Assembly: GCA_023476565.1 (NCBI GenBank)
Contig: JAMCVZ010000011.1
Location: 1-40,782 of the forward strand
Direction: 5' to 3'
Length of the DNA: 40,782 nucleotides
Source of the DNA: Nitrospirota bacterium
Lineage (GTDB): Bacteria; Nitrospirota; Thermodesulfovibrionia; Thermodesulfovibrionales; Dissulfurispiraceae
A program made the translations under genes and the position numbers. Of this stretch, positions 24,804 through 32,642 are shown in pieces; position 1 is the first letter of the stretch; each line of letters opens with the position of its first letter. The notes beneath the pieces were generated by a model that saw only the letters and a list, made by a program, of their open reading frames with translations, was not told the DNA's origin and ran no database searches.

Positions 24804-25139
24804 TTACTTTGCCTTTACGGCAGTCCCTGCGGTCTCTTTAGCTTCTACAGGAGCAGTAGCAGCCTCAACGATATAGCCGAATACTGTCCCGACTATCGAG
24901 CCTACTACAATGCTCACCGATGCTATGCAGACTATCCCGAGCATGATTCCGGCTGCCACTATCATCCTCACTATAACAGTAGGCTCTACAGGCCCGCCCA
25001 TGAGGTGCCTGATTACTACCAAGGAACCGTAACTGCCGAAGTAAAAGCCGGGGATAAGGCCGAAAATCAGGAATGCTATTCCGCCTAATGTCGCTCCTAT
25101 CTTTGTTCCCATCCTTACCATCTCTTTTCTTGCTTTCAT
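24804..25139 (-). CDS. Small membrane protein, paralog A
   Basis: The 111-aa protein has two or three hydrophobic helices with many Gly residues (GATLGGIAFLIFGLIPGFYFG, IMLGIVCIASVSIVVGSIVGT) and an Ala/Lys/Thr-rich tail. It aligns along its length with the gene at 25206-25532: same start MK.R.EM..., the same GL.PG..FG segment, the same R.IV...M.LGI. I do not recognise a named family. AAAGGAGG precedes the ATG. It is the second gene in the operon. Confidence 0.75.
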   Translation of the reverse strand: MKARKEMVRMGTKIGATLGGIAFLIFGLIPGFYFGSYGSLVVIRHLMGGPVEPTVIVRMIVAAGIMLGIVCIASVSIVVGSIVGTVFGYIVEAATAPVEAKETAGTAVKAK

Positions 25140-25205
25140 CTCTCCAGCCTCCTTTAGTCGTCAGTCCTGGTTTTTATTTTTATCCGGCAATAAGCCGGAA
25201 CTGTC

Positions 25206-25532
25206 TTACCTGCTCTTTACTGTTGTGTCTATTCCTACTGTCCGGCTATACCTTACGGCGTCTACAACATACCCTGCCAGCCATCCCAGCAAGGATGCGC
25301 CGACCACAAATATCACTCCCGAAACAATGATCCCCAGCACCATTGACGCCCCGACGATAAGCCTCGGCAATAATGATACGTTTAACGGCAATCCGAATAT
25401 ACTGCCGGCAATGTTCAGCCCTATTACGCCACCTATGAATGAGCCCGGAAGCAATCCGATTATTGCAAACATCACAAGCCCTGCACCTGCCCCGAGGTAT
25501 AATCCCCTTTTTGCCATCTCTCTTGTTTTCAT
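25206..25532 (-). CDS. Small membrane protein, paralog B
   Basis: The 108-aa protein has the same layout as its neighbour: MKTREMAKRGLYLGAGAG, then IIGLLPGSFIGGVIGLNIAG, RLIVGASMVLGIIVSGVIF and LLGWLAGYVVDAVRYS. The two are clear tandem duplicates. GGAGG stands in front of the ATG. A sigma-54-like promoter and enhancer-type dyads lie upstream, so the pair may be induced by a specific signal. Function is unknown. Confidence 0.75.
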   Translation of the reverse strand: MKTREMAKRGLYLGAGAGLVMFAIIGLLPGSFIGGVIGLNIAGSIFGLPLNVSLLPRLIVGASMVLGIIVSGVIFVVGASLLGWLAGYVVDAVRYSRTVGIDTTVKSR

Positions 25533-25570
25533 TTTCTTCCACCTCCTCTTTCCCTTCTTGCTTTAATAAG

Positions 25571-25589
25571 ATGCACCTTTCATGCCAGC
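25571..25589 (-). promoter_or_regulatory. Sigma-54-type (-24/-12) promoter candidate
   Basis: The minus strand reads CTGGCATGAAAGGTGCAT. GG and GC are exactly 10 nt apart, and the site matches most of the TGGCACG-N4-TTGCA consensus. Transcription would start near 25561, about 30 bp before the ATG at 25532. No good sigma-70 pair was seen there. Confidence 0.5.
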
Positions 25590-25630
25590 GCTCAGTTCGT
25601 TGATTCCACAGATTTTTTATAGGAGTTATT

Positions 25631-25676
25631 TTTTGCGGAAATGCAAAAGCTGAAATCATTTTTGCAAGCCTGCAAA
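25631..25676. promoter_or_regulatory. Two TTTGC-N6-GCAAA dyads, candidate enhancer sites
   Basis: The dyads are at 25631-25648 (TTTTGCGGAAATGCAAAA) and 25661-25676 (TTTGCAAGCCTGCAAA), centres 29 bp apart. They lie about 80 and 108 bp upstream of the predicted sigma-54 start. This matches where bacterial enhancer-binding proteins dock. The rest of 25677-25780 shows nothing named. Confidence 0.5.
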
Positions 25677-25780
25677 GGATGGCGGCTTATCAGGGGGATG
25701 GATAAAAGGGGAAGCCCTATTTTCCCGGGCGCCTGCTACGGTTAATTTCGACTGCCCTCTTTAAAAACAACCCGGCATAA

Positions 25781-25810
25781 AAAAGGGATTTGCCTGTGCA
25801 AATCCCTTTT
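25781..25810 (-). terminator. Terminator of the ribosomal operon
   Basis: Perfect 13-bp arms AAAAGGGATTTGC/GCAAATCCCTTTT with loop CTGT. On the minus strand a T-run (TTTTTTAT) follows. It is the first strong terminator after rplQ and the short membrane ORF. Confidence 0.85.
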
Positions 25811-25849
25811 CAAAACCTCTATAGCCTGATGCTCTTACTTACACTTTTT

Positions 25850-25866
25850 GGAGTTCTCCGAACCCC
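25850..25866 (-). promoter_or_regulatory. Hairpin with bacterial SECIS-like geometry
   Basis: On the minus strand a 7-bp stem GGGGTTC/GAACTCC (one G-U pair) encloses a GGA loop. The loop lies 23 nt after the UGA at 25885-25883. Bacterial SECIS elements usually have a small apical loop with an early G, at about this distance from the UGA. An alternative pairing ACCCC/GGGGT partly overlaps. Function is inference only. Confidence 0.4.
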
Positions 25867-25882
25867 TTTGAGTAGGGGTCGC

Positions 25883-25972
25883 TCAGGTGCGGACACCGAG
25901 CTTCGGGAATACGATAAACTGCAAGACCACCCAAACTATGATTATGAGCCCGCCGAAAAGTATGTCGTTCAC
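25883..25972 (-). CDS. Translationally coupled one-helix membrane ORF after rplQ; candidate small selenoprotein
   Basis: The GTG start at 25972 overlaps the rplQ stop by GTGA, with GAGG 10 nt upstream. The 29-residue product starts VNDILFGGLIIIVW, is a single membrane helix and then reads FPKLGVRT before UGA. The frame stays open past the UGA for 15 codons (ATPTQRGSENSKKCK) to a TAA at 25837-25835. A hairpin (25850-25866) follows the UGA. If UGA encodes selenocysteine, the protein would be 45 aa. I have a vague memory of small membrane proteins with a 'PKLGV.T-U/C' end, but cannot confirm it. UGA as a plain stop is equally possible. Confidence 0.6.
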   Translation of the reverse strand: MNDILFGGLIIIVWVVLQFIVFPKLGVRT

Positions 25973-26367
25973 TCTTTCTTGCCCTCTTTCCCGGCGCCGG
26001 CCATTATGCCCTCATAGTCGACAAATTCTATAATGGCCATCGGGGCGCGGTCATTGACTCTCTGGCGGGTCTGAACTATCCTGAGATATCCGCCGTTCTT
26101 GCTTGCGAACCTCGGCGCTATTTCCGAGAAGAGCCTGGATACAACGGTCCTGTTCGGTATATAGGACATTACCATTCTCTTTGAATGGAGATCCCCCTGC
26201 TTTCCGAATGTCACCAGTTTTTCCGCTATCCCTTTGATGGCTTTTGCCCTTGCCAAGGTGGTTTCTATCCTCTGATGCTCAAAAAGGGATGACACAAGGC
26301 CGCGCAACAATGCCTTCCTCTGGTTTGCAGTCCTGCCGAAATGTCTTCCCGCTACTTTATGTCGCAT
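25969..26367 (-). CDS. rplQ: 50S ribosomal protein L17
   Basis: The 132-aa protein starts MRHKVAGRHFGRTANQRKALLRGL, the L17 hallmark. It includes RIETTLARAKAIKGIAEKLVTFGKQGD and ends NDRAPMAIIEFVDY plus a short charged tail. It follows rpoA, as in most bacteria, and closes the alpha part of the operon. Its stop overlaps the next short ORF by 4 bp, which couples their translation. Confidence 0.98.
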   Translation of the reverse strand: MRHKVAGRHFGRTANQRKALLRGLVSSLFEHQRIETTLARAKAIKGIAEKLVTFGKQGDLHSKRMVMSYIPNRTVVSRLFSEIAPRFASKNGGYLRIVQTRQRVNDRAPMAIIEFVDYEGIMAGAGKEGKKE

Positions 26368-26390
26368 TTCTAATCATCCTCCTCTGTATT

Positions 26391-27389
26391 TTAGAGCACT
26401 GCCTTAAGTTCGTTCATATCTATTTTCATGCCGAAACCCAATCCCATTGAGGTAAGTATGTCCTTTATCTCGTTCAGGGATTTGCGGCCGAAGTTCTTCG
26501 TTTTGAGCATCTCATGCTCCGACCTCTGCACGAGGTCTGCAATGGTCTTTATATTCGCATTCTTCAGGCAATTATACGCCCTGACGGACAATTCCAGCTC
26601 ATCTATGCTCTTCAGCAGGTTTTCATTCAGCGTCGGACTGGCCGAAATCGTACCGGCAGAGCGGGGCGCCTCTTCAGAAATCCCCTGTTCCTCTACGAAT
26701 ATAAACAAATCGAGATGATCCATGATGATGGATGCGGCATCGCTTACCGCTTTCTCGGGTGTTATGCCGCCGTCCGTCCAGATCTCCATCACGAGCCTGT
26801 CATAGTCTGTCGATCTGCCGACCCTCGCCTTCTCAACCCAGAAATTAACCTTTTTTACAGGGCTGAAGACGGAGTCTACTGCGATCACATCGACAGGCAG
26901 CCCTTCTTCTTTGTTCTCCTCGGCTGCTATGTAACCCTTTCCCCTCTGCACATACATTTCCATCTCGAAGGTAGAGCCGCTGTCAACAGAGGCGATGTAA
27001 TGGTCTTTGTTAAGCACCTCGACACCGGGATCAGCCTCTACGTCGGCTCCCGTTACAACCTTCGGCCCTTTTACTTTTACGGTGGCCGTCTTCTTGCTGT
27101 CACTGTGCAGTTTAAATCTCAGCTTCTTTACGTTCAGTACGATATCGACAACATCTTCCTTTACGGCCTTTATATCTGAAAATTCGTGTAAGACACCCGG
27201 TATTTTTATCCCGGTAACTGCAGCGCCCTCGATGGAAGAGAGTAAAACCCTGCGTAAGGAATTGCCGATGGTCACACCGAAACCGCGCTCAAGCGGCTCC
27301 ACTACCAGCTTACCGTAAGAATCCGTAAGGGTCTCTTCATCAAAATTCATTTTCTTGGGCAACTGAAAGCCCCTTTTGACAAGATCCAT
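26391..27389 (-). CDS. rpoA: DNA-directed RNA polymerase alpha subunit
   Basis: Alpha is the scaffold for RNA polymerase assembly. The 332-aa protein has the N-terminal domain (EPLERGFGVTIGNSLRRVLLSSIEGAAVTGIKI, with the dimer and beta contact region). After a linker, the C-terminal helix-hairpin domain (SIDELELSVRAYNCLKNANIKTIADLV..., LNEIKDILTSMGLGFGMKI) contacts UP elements and activators. It lies between rpsD and rplQ. The 93-bp gap to rpsD shows no word hairpin that I could pair. Confidence 0.98.
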   Translation of the reverse strand: MDLVKRGFQLPKKMNFDEETLTDSYGKLVVEPLERGFGVTIGNSLRRVLLSSIEGAAVTGIKIPGVLHEFSDIKAVKEDVVDIVLNVKKLRFKLHSDSKKTATVKVKGPKVVTGADVEADPGVEVLNKDHYIASVDSGSTFEMEMYVQRGKGYIAAEENKEEGLPVDVIAVDSVFSPVKKVNFWVEKARVGRSTDYDRLVMEIWTDGGITPEKAVSDAASIIMDHLDLFIFVEEQGISEEAPRSAGTISASPTLNENLLKSIDELELSVRAYNCLKNANIKTIADLVQRSEHEMLKTKNFGRKSLNEIKDILTSMGLGFGMKIDMNELKAVL

Positions 27390-27482
27390 GTTAAGGCCTC
27401 CTATGCCTTTCTGTATTTTTATTACTCTTTAGGAAGGTCCCCATAAATTTCTCCCTGAAAATTTCAAGGGCTCCCCCATCAA

Positions 27483-28109
27483 TTACTTGGAATAAAGCTC
27501 AACGATAAGCTGTTCCTGAACCGGCAACTGCATCTCATCCCTGGATGGGACCCGTACAAACTTGCCCTTAAGGCTCTTGGCATCGACTTCAACCCATACG
27601 GGGAATCCCCTGTGCCCGGCTATCGACAAGCTCTCGGTTATTGCCTGCAGCTCCCTGCTCGACTCCCTTACTTCGACTACATCGCCGTCCCTGAGCAGGA
27701 ATGACGGGATATCCACTCTTTTGCCGTTTACCAGGAAATGCCCGTGCTTTACAATCTGCCGGGCTTCCCTTCTATTTACTGCAAAGCCCATTCTAAAGGC
27801 CGCATTGTCCAATCTTCTTTCCAGCAACTGCAGAAGGACTTCGCCGGTTACACCTTTCATCCTTGACGCCTTATGGAAGTACAGCCTGAACTGATCCTCC
27901 ATTATCCAGTACATTCTCCTTACTTTCTGCTTCTCCCTCAACTGCATCCCGTAATCGGAGAGTTTTCCCCTGCTCTGCCCGTGCTGGCCGGGAGGATACT
28001 TTCTCCTCTCTACTCCGCACTTTTCAGTGTAGCACCTGGCGCCTTTGAGAAAGAGCTTCTCTCCTTCCCTTCTGCACAATCTGCATGACGGACCCGTATA
28101 CCTTGCCAT
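27483..28109 (-). CDS. rpsD: 30S ribosomal protein S4, zinc-binding form
   Basis: S4 nucleates 30S assembly and can repress the alpha operon. The ATG at 28109 (208 aa) gives the standard [23 protein letters not shown] start; its ribosome site AGGAGG is made of the last rpsK codons. Cys pairs CRLC and CYTEKC form a zinc site. The S4 RNA-binding domain is at [32 protein letters not shown]. Confidence 0.97.
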   Translation of the reverse strand: MARYTGPSCRLCRREGEKLFLKGARCYTEKCGVERRKYPPGQHGQSRGKLSDYGMQLREKQKVRRMYWIMEDQFRLYFHKASRMKGVTGEVLLQLLERRLDNAAFRMGFAVNRREARQIVKHGHFLVNGKRVDIPSFLLRDGDVVEVRESSRELQAITESLSIAGHRGFPVWVEVDAKSLKGKFVRVPSRDEMQLPVQEQLIVELYSK

Positions 28110-28110
28110 T

Positions 28111-28497
28111 TTATACTCTCCTCCTTTTCGGCGGCCTGCACCCATTGTGAGGTACCGGAGTAACGTCCTTTATCAGCGTTATTTCCAGTCCTGCCGACTG
28201 AAGGGCACGGATCGCCGTCTCTCTGCCGGCTCCGGGGCCTTTGACATATACATCGACCTGTTTCAGCCCCATTTCCATGGCCTTCTTGGCCGCTGTTTCA
28301 GATGCCATCTGTGCAGCAAAAGGGGTGCCTTTTCTCGATCCCTTGAACCCGAGACTGCCCGCGCTCGACCATGTTATTACTCCGCCGTTGGGGTCGGTTA
28401 TGGTAACGATTGTATTATTGAACGTGGTCTGGATATGAGCCGTACCACTGAGTATATTTCTCTTTACCTTTTTGCCGCTTCTTTTTTTCTGAGCCAT
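28111..28497 (-). CDS. rpsK: 30S ribosomal protein S11
   Basis: The 128-aa protein begins with a basic stretch ([14 protein letters not shown]). It then reads [46 protein letters not shown], the S11 core, and ends [18 protein letters not shown]. It lines the platform of the 30S subunit near the E site. Its last codons carry the ribosome site for rpsD, 1 bp apart. Confidence 0.98.
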   Translation of the reverse strand: MAQKKRSGKKVKRNILSGTAHIQTTFNNTIVTITDPNGGVITWSSAGSLGFKGSRKGTPFAAQMASETAAKKAMEMGLKQVDVYVKGPGAGRETAIRALQSAGLEITLIKDVTPVPHNGCRPPKRRRV

Positions 28498-28515
28498 TAC
28501 GTATACTCCTCCTTA

Positions 28516-28881
28516 TTACTTTTTCTTGAGCACAAGTTTCCTCGGACCTTTGCGGGTCCGTGCATTTGTCCTTGTCCTCTGTCCCCGTGCAGGCAAATGG
28601 GCAAGATGTCTGGTCCCTCTATAGCTTCCGATATCGGTGAGCCTCTTGACGTTCAATGAGATTTCACGCCTGAGGTCACCCTCGACCTTGTAGTCTTTCT
28701 CTATGCGGCTCCGGATCTTAACGATGTCTTCATCCTTAAGGTCTTTGACGCGTATATTCGGATTTACCTTGATCTCTTCCAGTATTTTGCTTGATAACGA
28801 TCTTCCGATTCCGAATATGCGGGTAAGTCCTATCTCCACACGCTCGTTTTTCGGCAGGTCAACACCGGCTATTCTTGCCAT
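28516..28881 (-). CDS. rpsM: 30S ribosomal protein S13
   Basis: The 121-aa protein starts [26 protein letters not shown], has the helix-two-turn-helix and [22 protein letters not shown]-like core, and ends in the basic [11 protein letters not shown] tail that reaches the P-site tRNA. It is 18 bp before rpsK and follows rpmJ. Confidence 0.98.
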   Translation of the reverse strand: MARIAGVDLPKNERVEIGLTRIFGIGRSLSSKILEEIKVNPNIRVKDLKDEDIVKIRSRIEKDYKVEGDLRREISLNVKRLTDIGSYRGTRHLAHLPARGQRTRTNARTRKGPRKLVLKKK

Positions 28882-28908
28882 ATATCCTCCTAAAGAAAAT
28901 CCTAATTT

Positions 28909-28935
28909 CTAAATCCTAAACAGTTTAGAATTTAG
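28909..28935. repeat. Short word hairpin after rpmJ
   Basis: Arms CTAAATCCTAAA (28909-28920) and TTTAGAATTTAG (28924-28935) pair at 11 of 12 positions plus one G-U; the loop is CAG. Another AATTTCTAAAT-like word precedes it. It lies between the rpmJ stop and the rpsM start. Confidence 0.65.
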
Positions 28936-28961
28936 AGCTTAATATTTCGAACTTGTCGTAT

Positions 28962-29075
28962 TTATCCCTGCCTCTGCTTGTGTCTCGGGTTCTCGCAGAG
29001 GACTTTTATGACGCCTTTTCTTTTTACAATTTTACATTTTGAACATATCTGTTTAACAGAAGGCCTTACCTTCAT
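28962..29075 (-). CDS. rpmJ: 50S ribosomal protein L36
   Basis: The 37-aa protein ([20 protein letters not shown], then [13 protein letters not shown]) has the C-x2-C...C-x4-H zinc ribbon of the zinc-binding L36. A TTGGAGG site stands 9 nt before the ATG. It lies between infA and rpsM, its usual place. Confidence 0.97.
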   Translation of the reverse strand: MKVRPSVKQICSKCKIVKRKGVIKVLCENPRHKQRQG

Positions 29076-29096
29076 ATACAATCCTCCAATAAAAAC

Positions 29097-29160
29097 AAAT
29101 TAGAAATGAGAAGCTAAAGTATGAGGGGTCTTGTTCCCTATTTCTCATTTCCCATTTCTT
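29097..29160. repeat. Word hairpin, CATTTCTC family
   Basis: Left arm AAATTAGAAATGAGAA (29097-29112) pairs with TTCTCATTTCCCATTT (29142-29157); CATTTC words continue up to the infA stop codon. The loop contains GAGGGGTCTTGTTCCC. The word matches the element between infB and rpmB. Confidence 0.75.
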
Positions 29161-29165
29161 ATTTC

Positions 29166-29384
29166 TCATTTAAATCTATATGTTATGCGACCTTTGGTAA
29201 GGTCATACGGGGAAAGCTCAACGGTGACCTTATCCCCGGGCAATATCTTTATAAAATGCATCCTCATCTTGCCTGAAACATAGGCGAGTATTACCTGCCC
29301 ATTCTCAAGCTCGACCCGGAACATTGCATTCGGCAAGGCTTCCAGTATTGTCCCTTGAACTTCAATGTTTTCTTCTTTTGCCAT
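29166..29384 (-). CDS. infA: Translation initiation factor IF-1
   Basis: The 72-aa OB-fold protein starts [29 protein letters not shown] and ends [11 protein letters not shown], standard for IF-1. It blocks the A site during initiation. It sits between map and rpmJ, as in many non-enteric bacteria. Confidence 0.98.
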   Translation of the reverse strand: MAKEENIEVQGTILEALPNAMFRVELENGQVILAYVSGKMRMHFIKILPGDKVTVELSPYDLTKGRITYRFK

Positions 29385-29411
29385 GCTTAAGCTTAAAATT
29401 ATACCTTTTTT

Positions 29412-30161
29412 TCAGATTTTAGTCAAGATTTTAGGTCCGTCCGTTGTAAGAGCGATCGTATGCTCAAAATGGGCCGATAAACTGCCGTCAGCCGTAATTG
29501 CAGTCCATCCATCGTCCAGTATTTCCACACCGGGGGTTCCTGCGTTGACCATCGGCTCTATTGCCAGGGTCATGCCGTCCTTGAGCCTTTGTCCCTGCCC
29601 GGGCCTTCCGAAATTGGGCACCTGTGGGTCCTCATGCAGCGAGCGTCCGATGCCGTGTCCCACGAAGGCCCGGACAACGGAGAAACCGTTGGCCTCAACA
29701 TGTCCCTGGACAGCGGCCGATATGTCCGAAACCCTGTTTCCAACAACCGCGCTTGCTATTCCGATGTAAAGGGCCTCTTCCGTCACTTTCATCAGCTTCA
29801 GCGCTTCGGCGCCGACATCCCCGATAGGAACCGTTATTGCCCCGTCTCCGTAAAACCCGTCCAACACCACTCCCAGGTCTATACTGATAATATCACCGTT
29901 TTTCAGTTTTACAGACCGCGAGGGGATCCCATGCACGACCTGGTTGTTTACCGACGTGCATATGCTCGACGGATACCCTCTGTATCCCTTGAATGCCGGG
30001 ATCGCATTCCTCTGCCTGATATGCTTTTCAGTGTATGTTTCGATATCGGCGGTTGTTATTCCGGCCTTAAGAAAAGATTTAAGACTCTCCAGAATTTCCG
30101 CTACAATGCGGCAAGCCGCTTCGATCTTTTTAATTTCTGCTTGAGATTTAATAATTACCAC
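29412..30161 (-). CDS. map: Methionine aminopeptidase type I
   Basis: MetAP removes the N-terminal Met from nascent proteins. Metal ligands are visible: D and D in DLGVVLDGFYGDGA, His in GHGIGRSLHE, Glu in AIEPMV and Glu in AHFEHT. I chose the GTG at 30161 (249 aa), giving VVIIKSQAEIKKIEAACRIVAEIL as in relatives. The in-frame ATG at 30197 would add a hydrophobic 12-residue stretch that is just translation of a word hairpin. No clear Shine-Dalgarno is seen at either start. Confidence 0.93.
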   Translation of the reverse strand: MVIIKSQAEIKKIEAACRIVAEILESLKSFLKAGITTADIETYTEKHIRQRNAIPAFKGYRGYPSSICTSVNNQVVHGIPSRSVKLKNGDIISIDLGVVLDGFYGDGAITVPIGDVGAEALKLMKVTEEALYIGIASAVVGNRVSDISAAVQGHVEANGFSVVRAFVGHGIGRSLHEDPQVPNFGRPGQGQRLKDGMTLAIEPMVNAGTPGVEILDDGWTAITADGSLSAHFEHTIALTTDGPKILTKI

Positions 30162-30171
30162 GAAAAACAAT

Positions 30172-30240
30172 ATAAAAATGAAAAGAACAAAGTGCAAAAT
30201 TAAGGAATTCTATAATTTTTATTTTTACTTTTTGCATTTT
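30172..30240. repeat. Word hairpin, TGCAAAATTAAG family
   Basis: Left side AAAATGAAAAGAACAAAG then TGCAAAATTAAGGAATTC, right side AATTTTTATTTTTACTTTTTG with GCATTTTG. Pairing is about 70 percent with the loop at GGAATTC. It fills the gap after secY, upstream of map. The same word occurs at 32595-32640. Confidence 0.65.
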
Positions 30241-30250
30241 GATTTAATTC

Positions 30251-31558
30251 TCAGTCTCTTCTGCCCCTCAGTTTCCCCCTCTTGAGGAAACCTTCATATG
30301 ACCTTGTGACTAAGTGAGACTCTATCTGGGAAACAGTATCAAGGGCGACGCCGACAGCTATCAGGAGCGAGGTTCCGCCGAAGTAAAAGGGGACATTAAA
30401 TCTCTTGATCAGGAGCTCGGGCAGGATACAGACGATCGCCAGATATACGGCGCCTACAAAAGTAAGTCTTGTCAGGACCCTGTAAATATACTCGGATGTC
30501 TTTGCACCGGGTCTTATGCCCGGAATAAAACCGCCGTGCTTCTGGAGGTTTTCCGAGATATCGACCGGGTTGAATATAACCGCTGTATAGAAGTAGCTGA
30601 AGAAGAAGATCAAACCCACATACAGGAGCGTGTAGAGCACGGTTCCGGGAGACAGTTGTTTCGCTATGGCCTGAACCCAGGGGACGGCGATAAAGCCCGC
30701 CACCGTAGCCGGGAACATGATTATGGATGAAGCGAATATGGGCGGGATGACACCCGCGGTGTTTACTTTCAACGGCAAATGGGTGCTCTGTCCTCCGAAC
30801 ACCTTTCTCCCGACAACCCTTTTTGCATATTGTACGGGGATTTTCCGCTGCCCTCTCTCTATGAAGATGATGCCCCCGATCACCGCCACCATCATCGCGA
30901 GGAGGAGTATAACAAAGAATATGGAAAGCTCACCCGCCTTCACAAGGCTCACGGTGCTGAGCACCGCATTGGGAAAGCGCGCGACTATGCCTGCAAAAAT
31001 TATCAATGAAATACCGTTTCCGATACCGCGCTCCGTTATCTGCTCGCCGAGCCACATAAGAAACGCGGTTCCCGAGGTAAGGGTGATCATGGTAAGCAGC
31101 CTGAAAGACCAGCCGGGGTTCTGGATAAACTGGCCTCCCTGCATTCCTTCCAGTCCGACAGCTATACCGAATGATTGAACAGCGCCGATTACAACAGTTG
31201 CATACCGCGTGTATTTGACTATCTTTTTCCTGCCTGCCTCGCCTTCCTTTGCTATTTTGCCCAGGGCGGGGATAACAACAGTGAGGAGCTGGAATATAAT
31301 GGACGCGCTGATATAGGGCATTATGCCCAGCGCAAAAATGGTCACCCTCGACAAGGCCCCGCCTGAAAACATATCGAAGAAGCCCATCATAGCGCCGCCT
31401 TTTTCAGTAAGGAATTTGCTCAGCGCCTCGCTGTTGATTCCCGGGGTCGGCACATGAGCGCCTATCCTGTAGACGGCAAGAAGGCCCAAGGTAAAAAGAA
31501 CCCTGTTCTTGAGCTCAGGGATTTTAAATATATTCTGGATGCTTGTTAATACGCTCAA
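30251..31558 (-). CDS. secY: Protein translocase subunit SecY
   Basis: SecY is the pore of the Sec translocon. The 435-aa protein has ten predicted helices and starts SIQNIFKIPELKNRVLFTLGLLAVYRIGAHVPTPGI, the standard opening with the plug region after it. Conserved parts include ITERGIGNGISLIIFAGI and FNPVDISENLQKHGGFIPGIRPG. It begins 2 bp after the rplO stop. No adk follows; map is next. Confidence 0.98.
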   Translation of the reverse strand: MSVLTSIQNIFKIPELKNRVLFTLGLLAVYRIGAHVPTPGINSEALSKFLTEKGGAMMGFFDMFSGGALSRVTIFALGIMPYISASIIFQLLTVVIPALGKIAKEGEAGRKKIVKYTRYATVVIGAVQSFGIAVGLEGMQGGQFIQNPGWSFRLLTMITLTSGTAFLMWLGEQITERGIGNGISLIIFAGIVARFPNAVLSTVSLVKAGELSIFFVILLLAMMVAVIGGIIFIERGQRKIPVQYAKRVVGRKVFGGQSTHLPLKVNTAGVIPPIFASSIIMFPATVAGFIAVPWVQAIAKQLSPGTVLYTLLYVGLIFFFSYFYTAVIFNPVDISENLQKHGGFIPGIRPGAKTSEYIYRVLTRLTFVGAVYLAIVCILPELLIKRFNVPFYFGGTSLLIAVGVALDTVSQIESHLVTRSYEGFLKRGKLRGRRD

Positions 31559-31560
31559 GG

Positions 31561-32004
31561 TTAAAGCACCTCTGACTTACCGCCTGCAGCGTTTATCTTT
31601 GATAGTGCAGAGGCGCTGAAAGCATGGGCCTTGATCGTCAGGGGCTTGCTTATATCCCCTGTGCCGAGCACCTTCAGGCCATCTTTCATGTCTTTTATCA
31701 TCTTCCTTTCCAGCAGGACTTCAGGTGTAATGACGTCGATACCGGCCAGTTTTGTAATATCCGCCAGATTGATTATTGCGTATTCCTTTTTAAAGGGACT
31801 GTTTTTGAAACCTCTTTTGGGAAGCCTTCTCTGGAGCGTTGTCTGCCCGCCTTCAAAGCCCGGTCCCTTTGTGCCGCCTGAGCGCGCTTTCTGTCCCTTA
31901 TGACCTTTCGTGGATGTTTTTCCGTGTCCGGATCCCATACCACGTCCGATCCTTTTGGCTTTATGCCTGCTGCCCTTTGCCGGGGCCAAATCATGTATTT
32001 TCAT
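31561..32004 (-). CDS. rplO: 50S ribosomal protein L15
   Basis: The 147-aa protein starts MKIHDLAPAKGSRHKAKRIGRG, then GSGHGKTSTKGHKGQKARSG, the glycine- and lysine-rich extension that runs into the 50S core. It is 4 bp after rpsE. The L30 gene (rpmD), commonly between these two, is absent. Confidence 0.98.
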   Translation of the reverse strand: MKIHDLAPAKGSRHKAKRIGRGMGSGHGKTSTKGHKGQKARSGGTKGPGFEGGQTTLQRRLPKRGFKNSPFKKEYAIINLADITKLAGIDVITPEVLLERKMIKDMKDGLKVLGTGDISKPLTIKAHAFSASALSKINAAGGKSEVL

Positions 32005-32008
32005 AGCC

Positions 32009-32560
32009 TTAGCTTTTAACCTCCTGTTCGCTCTCTTCTTCTGCTGCTACTACTACTACAGGCTCTCCCTCTGCCTTGCCCCTCAATTTTAAAACAACAT
32101 CAGGGTCTTTTAAACTGCCGAGCCCGTCCAGTGTCGCCTTAACGGTATTAAACGGGTTATGACTGCCGAGAGATTTGGCAACAATGTCCCGGATGCCGGC
32201 TACTTCCAGAACAGCACGCACCGCACCGCCTGCAATCAATCCCGTACCCTTGGGGGCCGGGTTCATAATCACCGAGTTCGATCCATACCGGCCGGTAATT
32301 CTATGGGTTATAGTCCCCTCTTTCATGGCAAATCTCATCAATCTCTTTTTTGCCTGCTCTACTGCCTTCCTGATCGCCTCGGGGACTTCAGAAGCCTTTC
32401 CTTTACCGACACCGACAATGCCGTCCCCGCTGCCGACAACAACAAGAGCACTGAAAGAAAACCTTCTGCCGCCTTTTACGACCTTGGCAACCCTATTTAT
32501 ATATACGACTTTATCCTTTAAATTCAGTCCTTCAAAGTCGATTCTTTCAGTCTTCACCAT
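32009..32560 (-). CDS. rpsE: 30S ribosomal protein S5
   Basis: The 183-aa protein has the S5 double-stranded RNA-binding part ([32 protein letters not shown]-type sequence), and the C-terminal part ([30 protein letters not shown]). Its tail is acidic ([13 protein letters not shown]). It helps decoding fidelity. Confidence 0.98.
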   Translation of the reverse strand: MVKTERIDFEGLNLKDKVVYINRVAKVVKGGRRFSFSALVVVGSGDGIVGVGKGKASEVPEAIRKAVEQAKKRLMRFAMKEGTITHRITGRYGSNSVIMNPAPKGTGLIAGGAVRAVLEVAGIRDIVAKSLGSHNPFNTVKATLDGLGSLKDPDVVLKLRGKAEGEPVVVVAAEEESEQEVKS

Positions 32561-32579
32561 GCCTCCTGTTACGTAAATT

Positions 32580-32640
32580 TAAAATTTAAACTTTAAAATG
32601 CAAAATTAAGAATTCGACAATTTTGACTTTGCATTTTGAT
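32580..32640. repeat. Word hairpin, TGCAAAATTAAG family
   Basis: Perfect 10-bp arms AAAATGCAAA (32595-32604) and TTTGCATTTT (32628-32637), with an inner AATTAAG-AATTC-GACAATT region. AAATTTAAAATTTAAAC precedes it. The element ends 2 bp before the rplR stop codon. Confidence 0.8.
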
Positions 32641-32642
32641 TC

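Noticed and set aside
25246-25659. 137-codon minus-strand ORF over the membrane paralog gene
   Set aside because: It is a shadow of the gene at 25206-25532 in another frame and lacks a ribosome site.
27390-27482. Word hairpin in the rpoA-rpsD gap
   Set aside because: Only weak complementarity around GAAATTTTCAGGGAG; no repeated word.
30162-30197. Hydrophobic start of a longer map product, resembling a signal peptide
   Set aside because: The stretch is an AT-rich hairpin arm; methionine aminopeptidase is cytosolic and aligns from the GTG at 30161.
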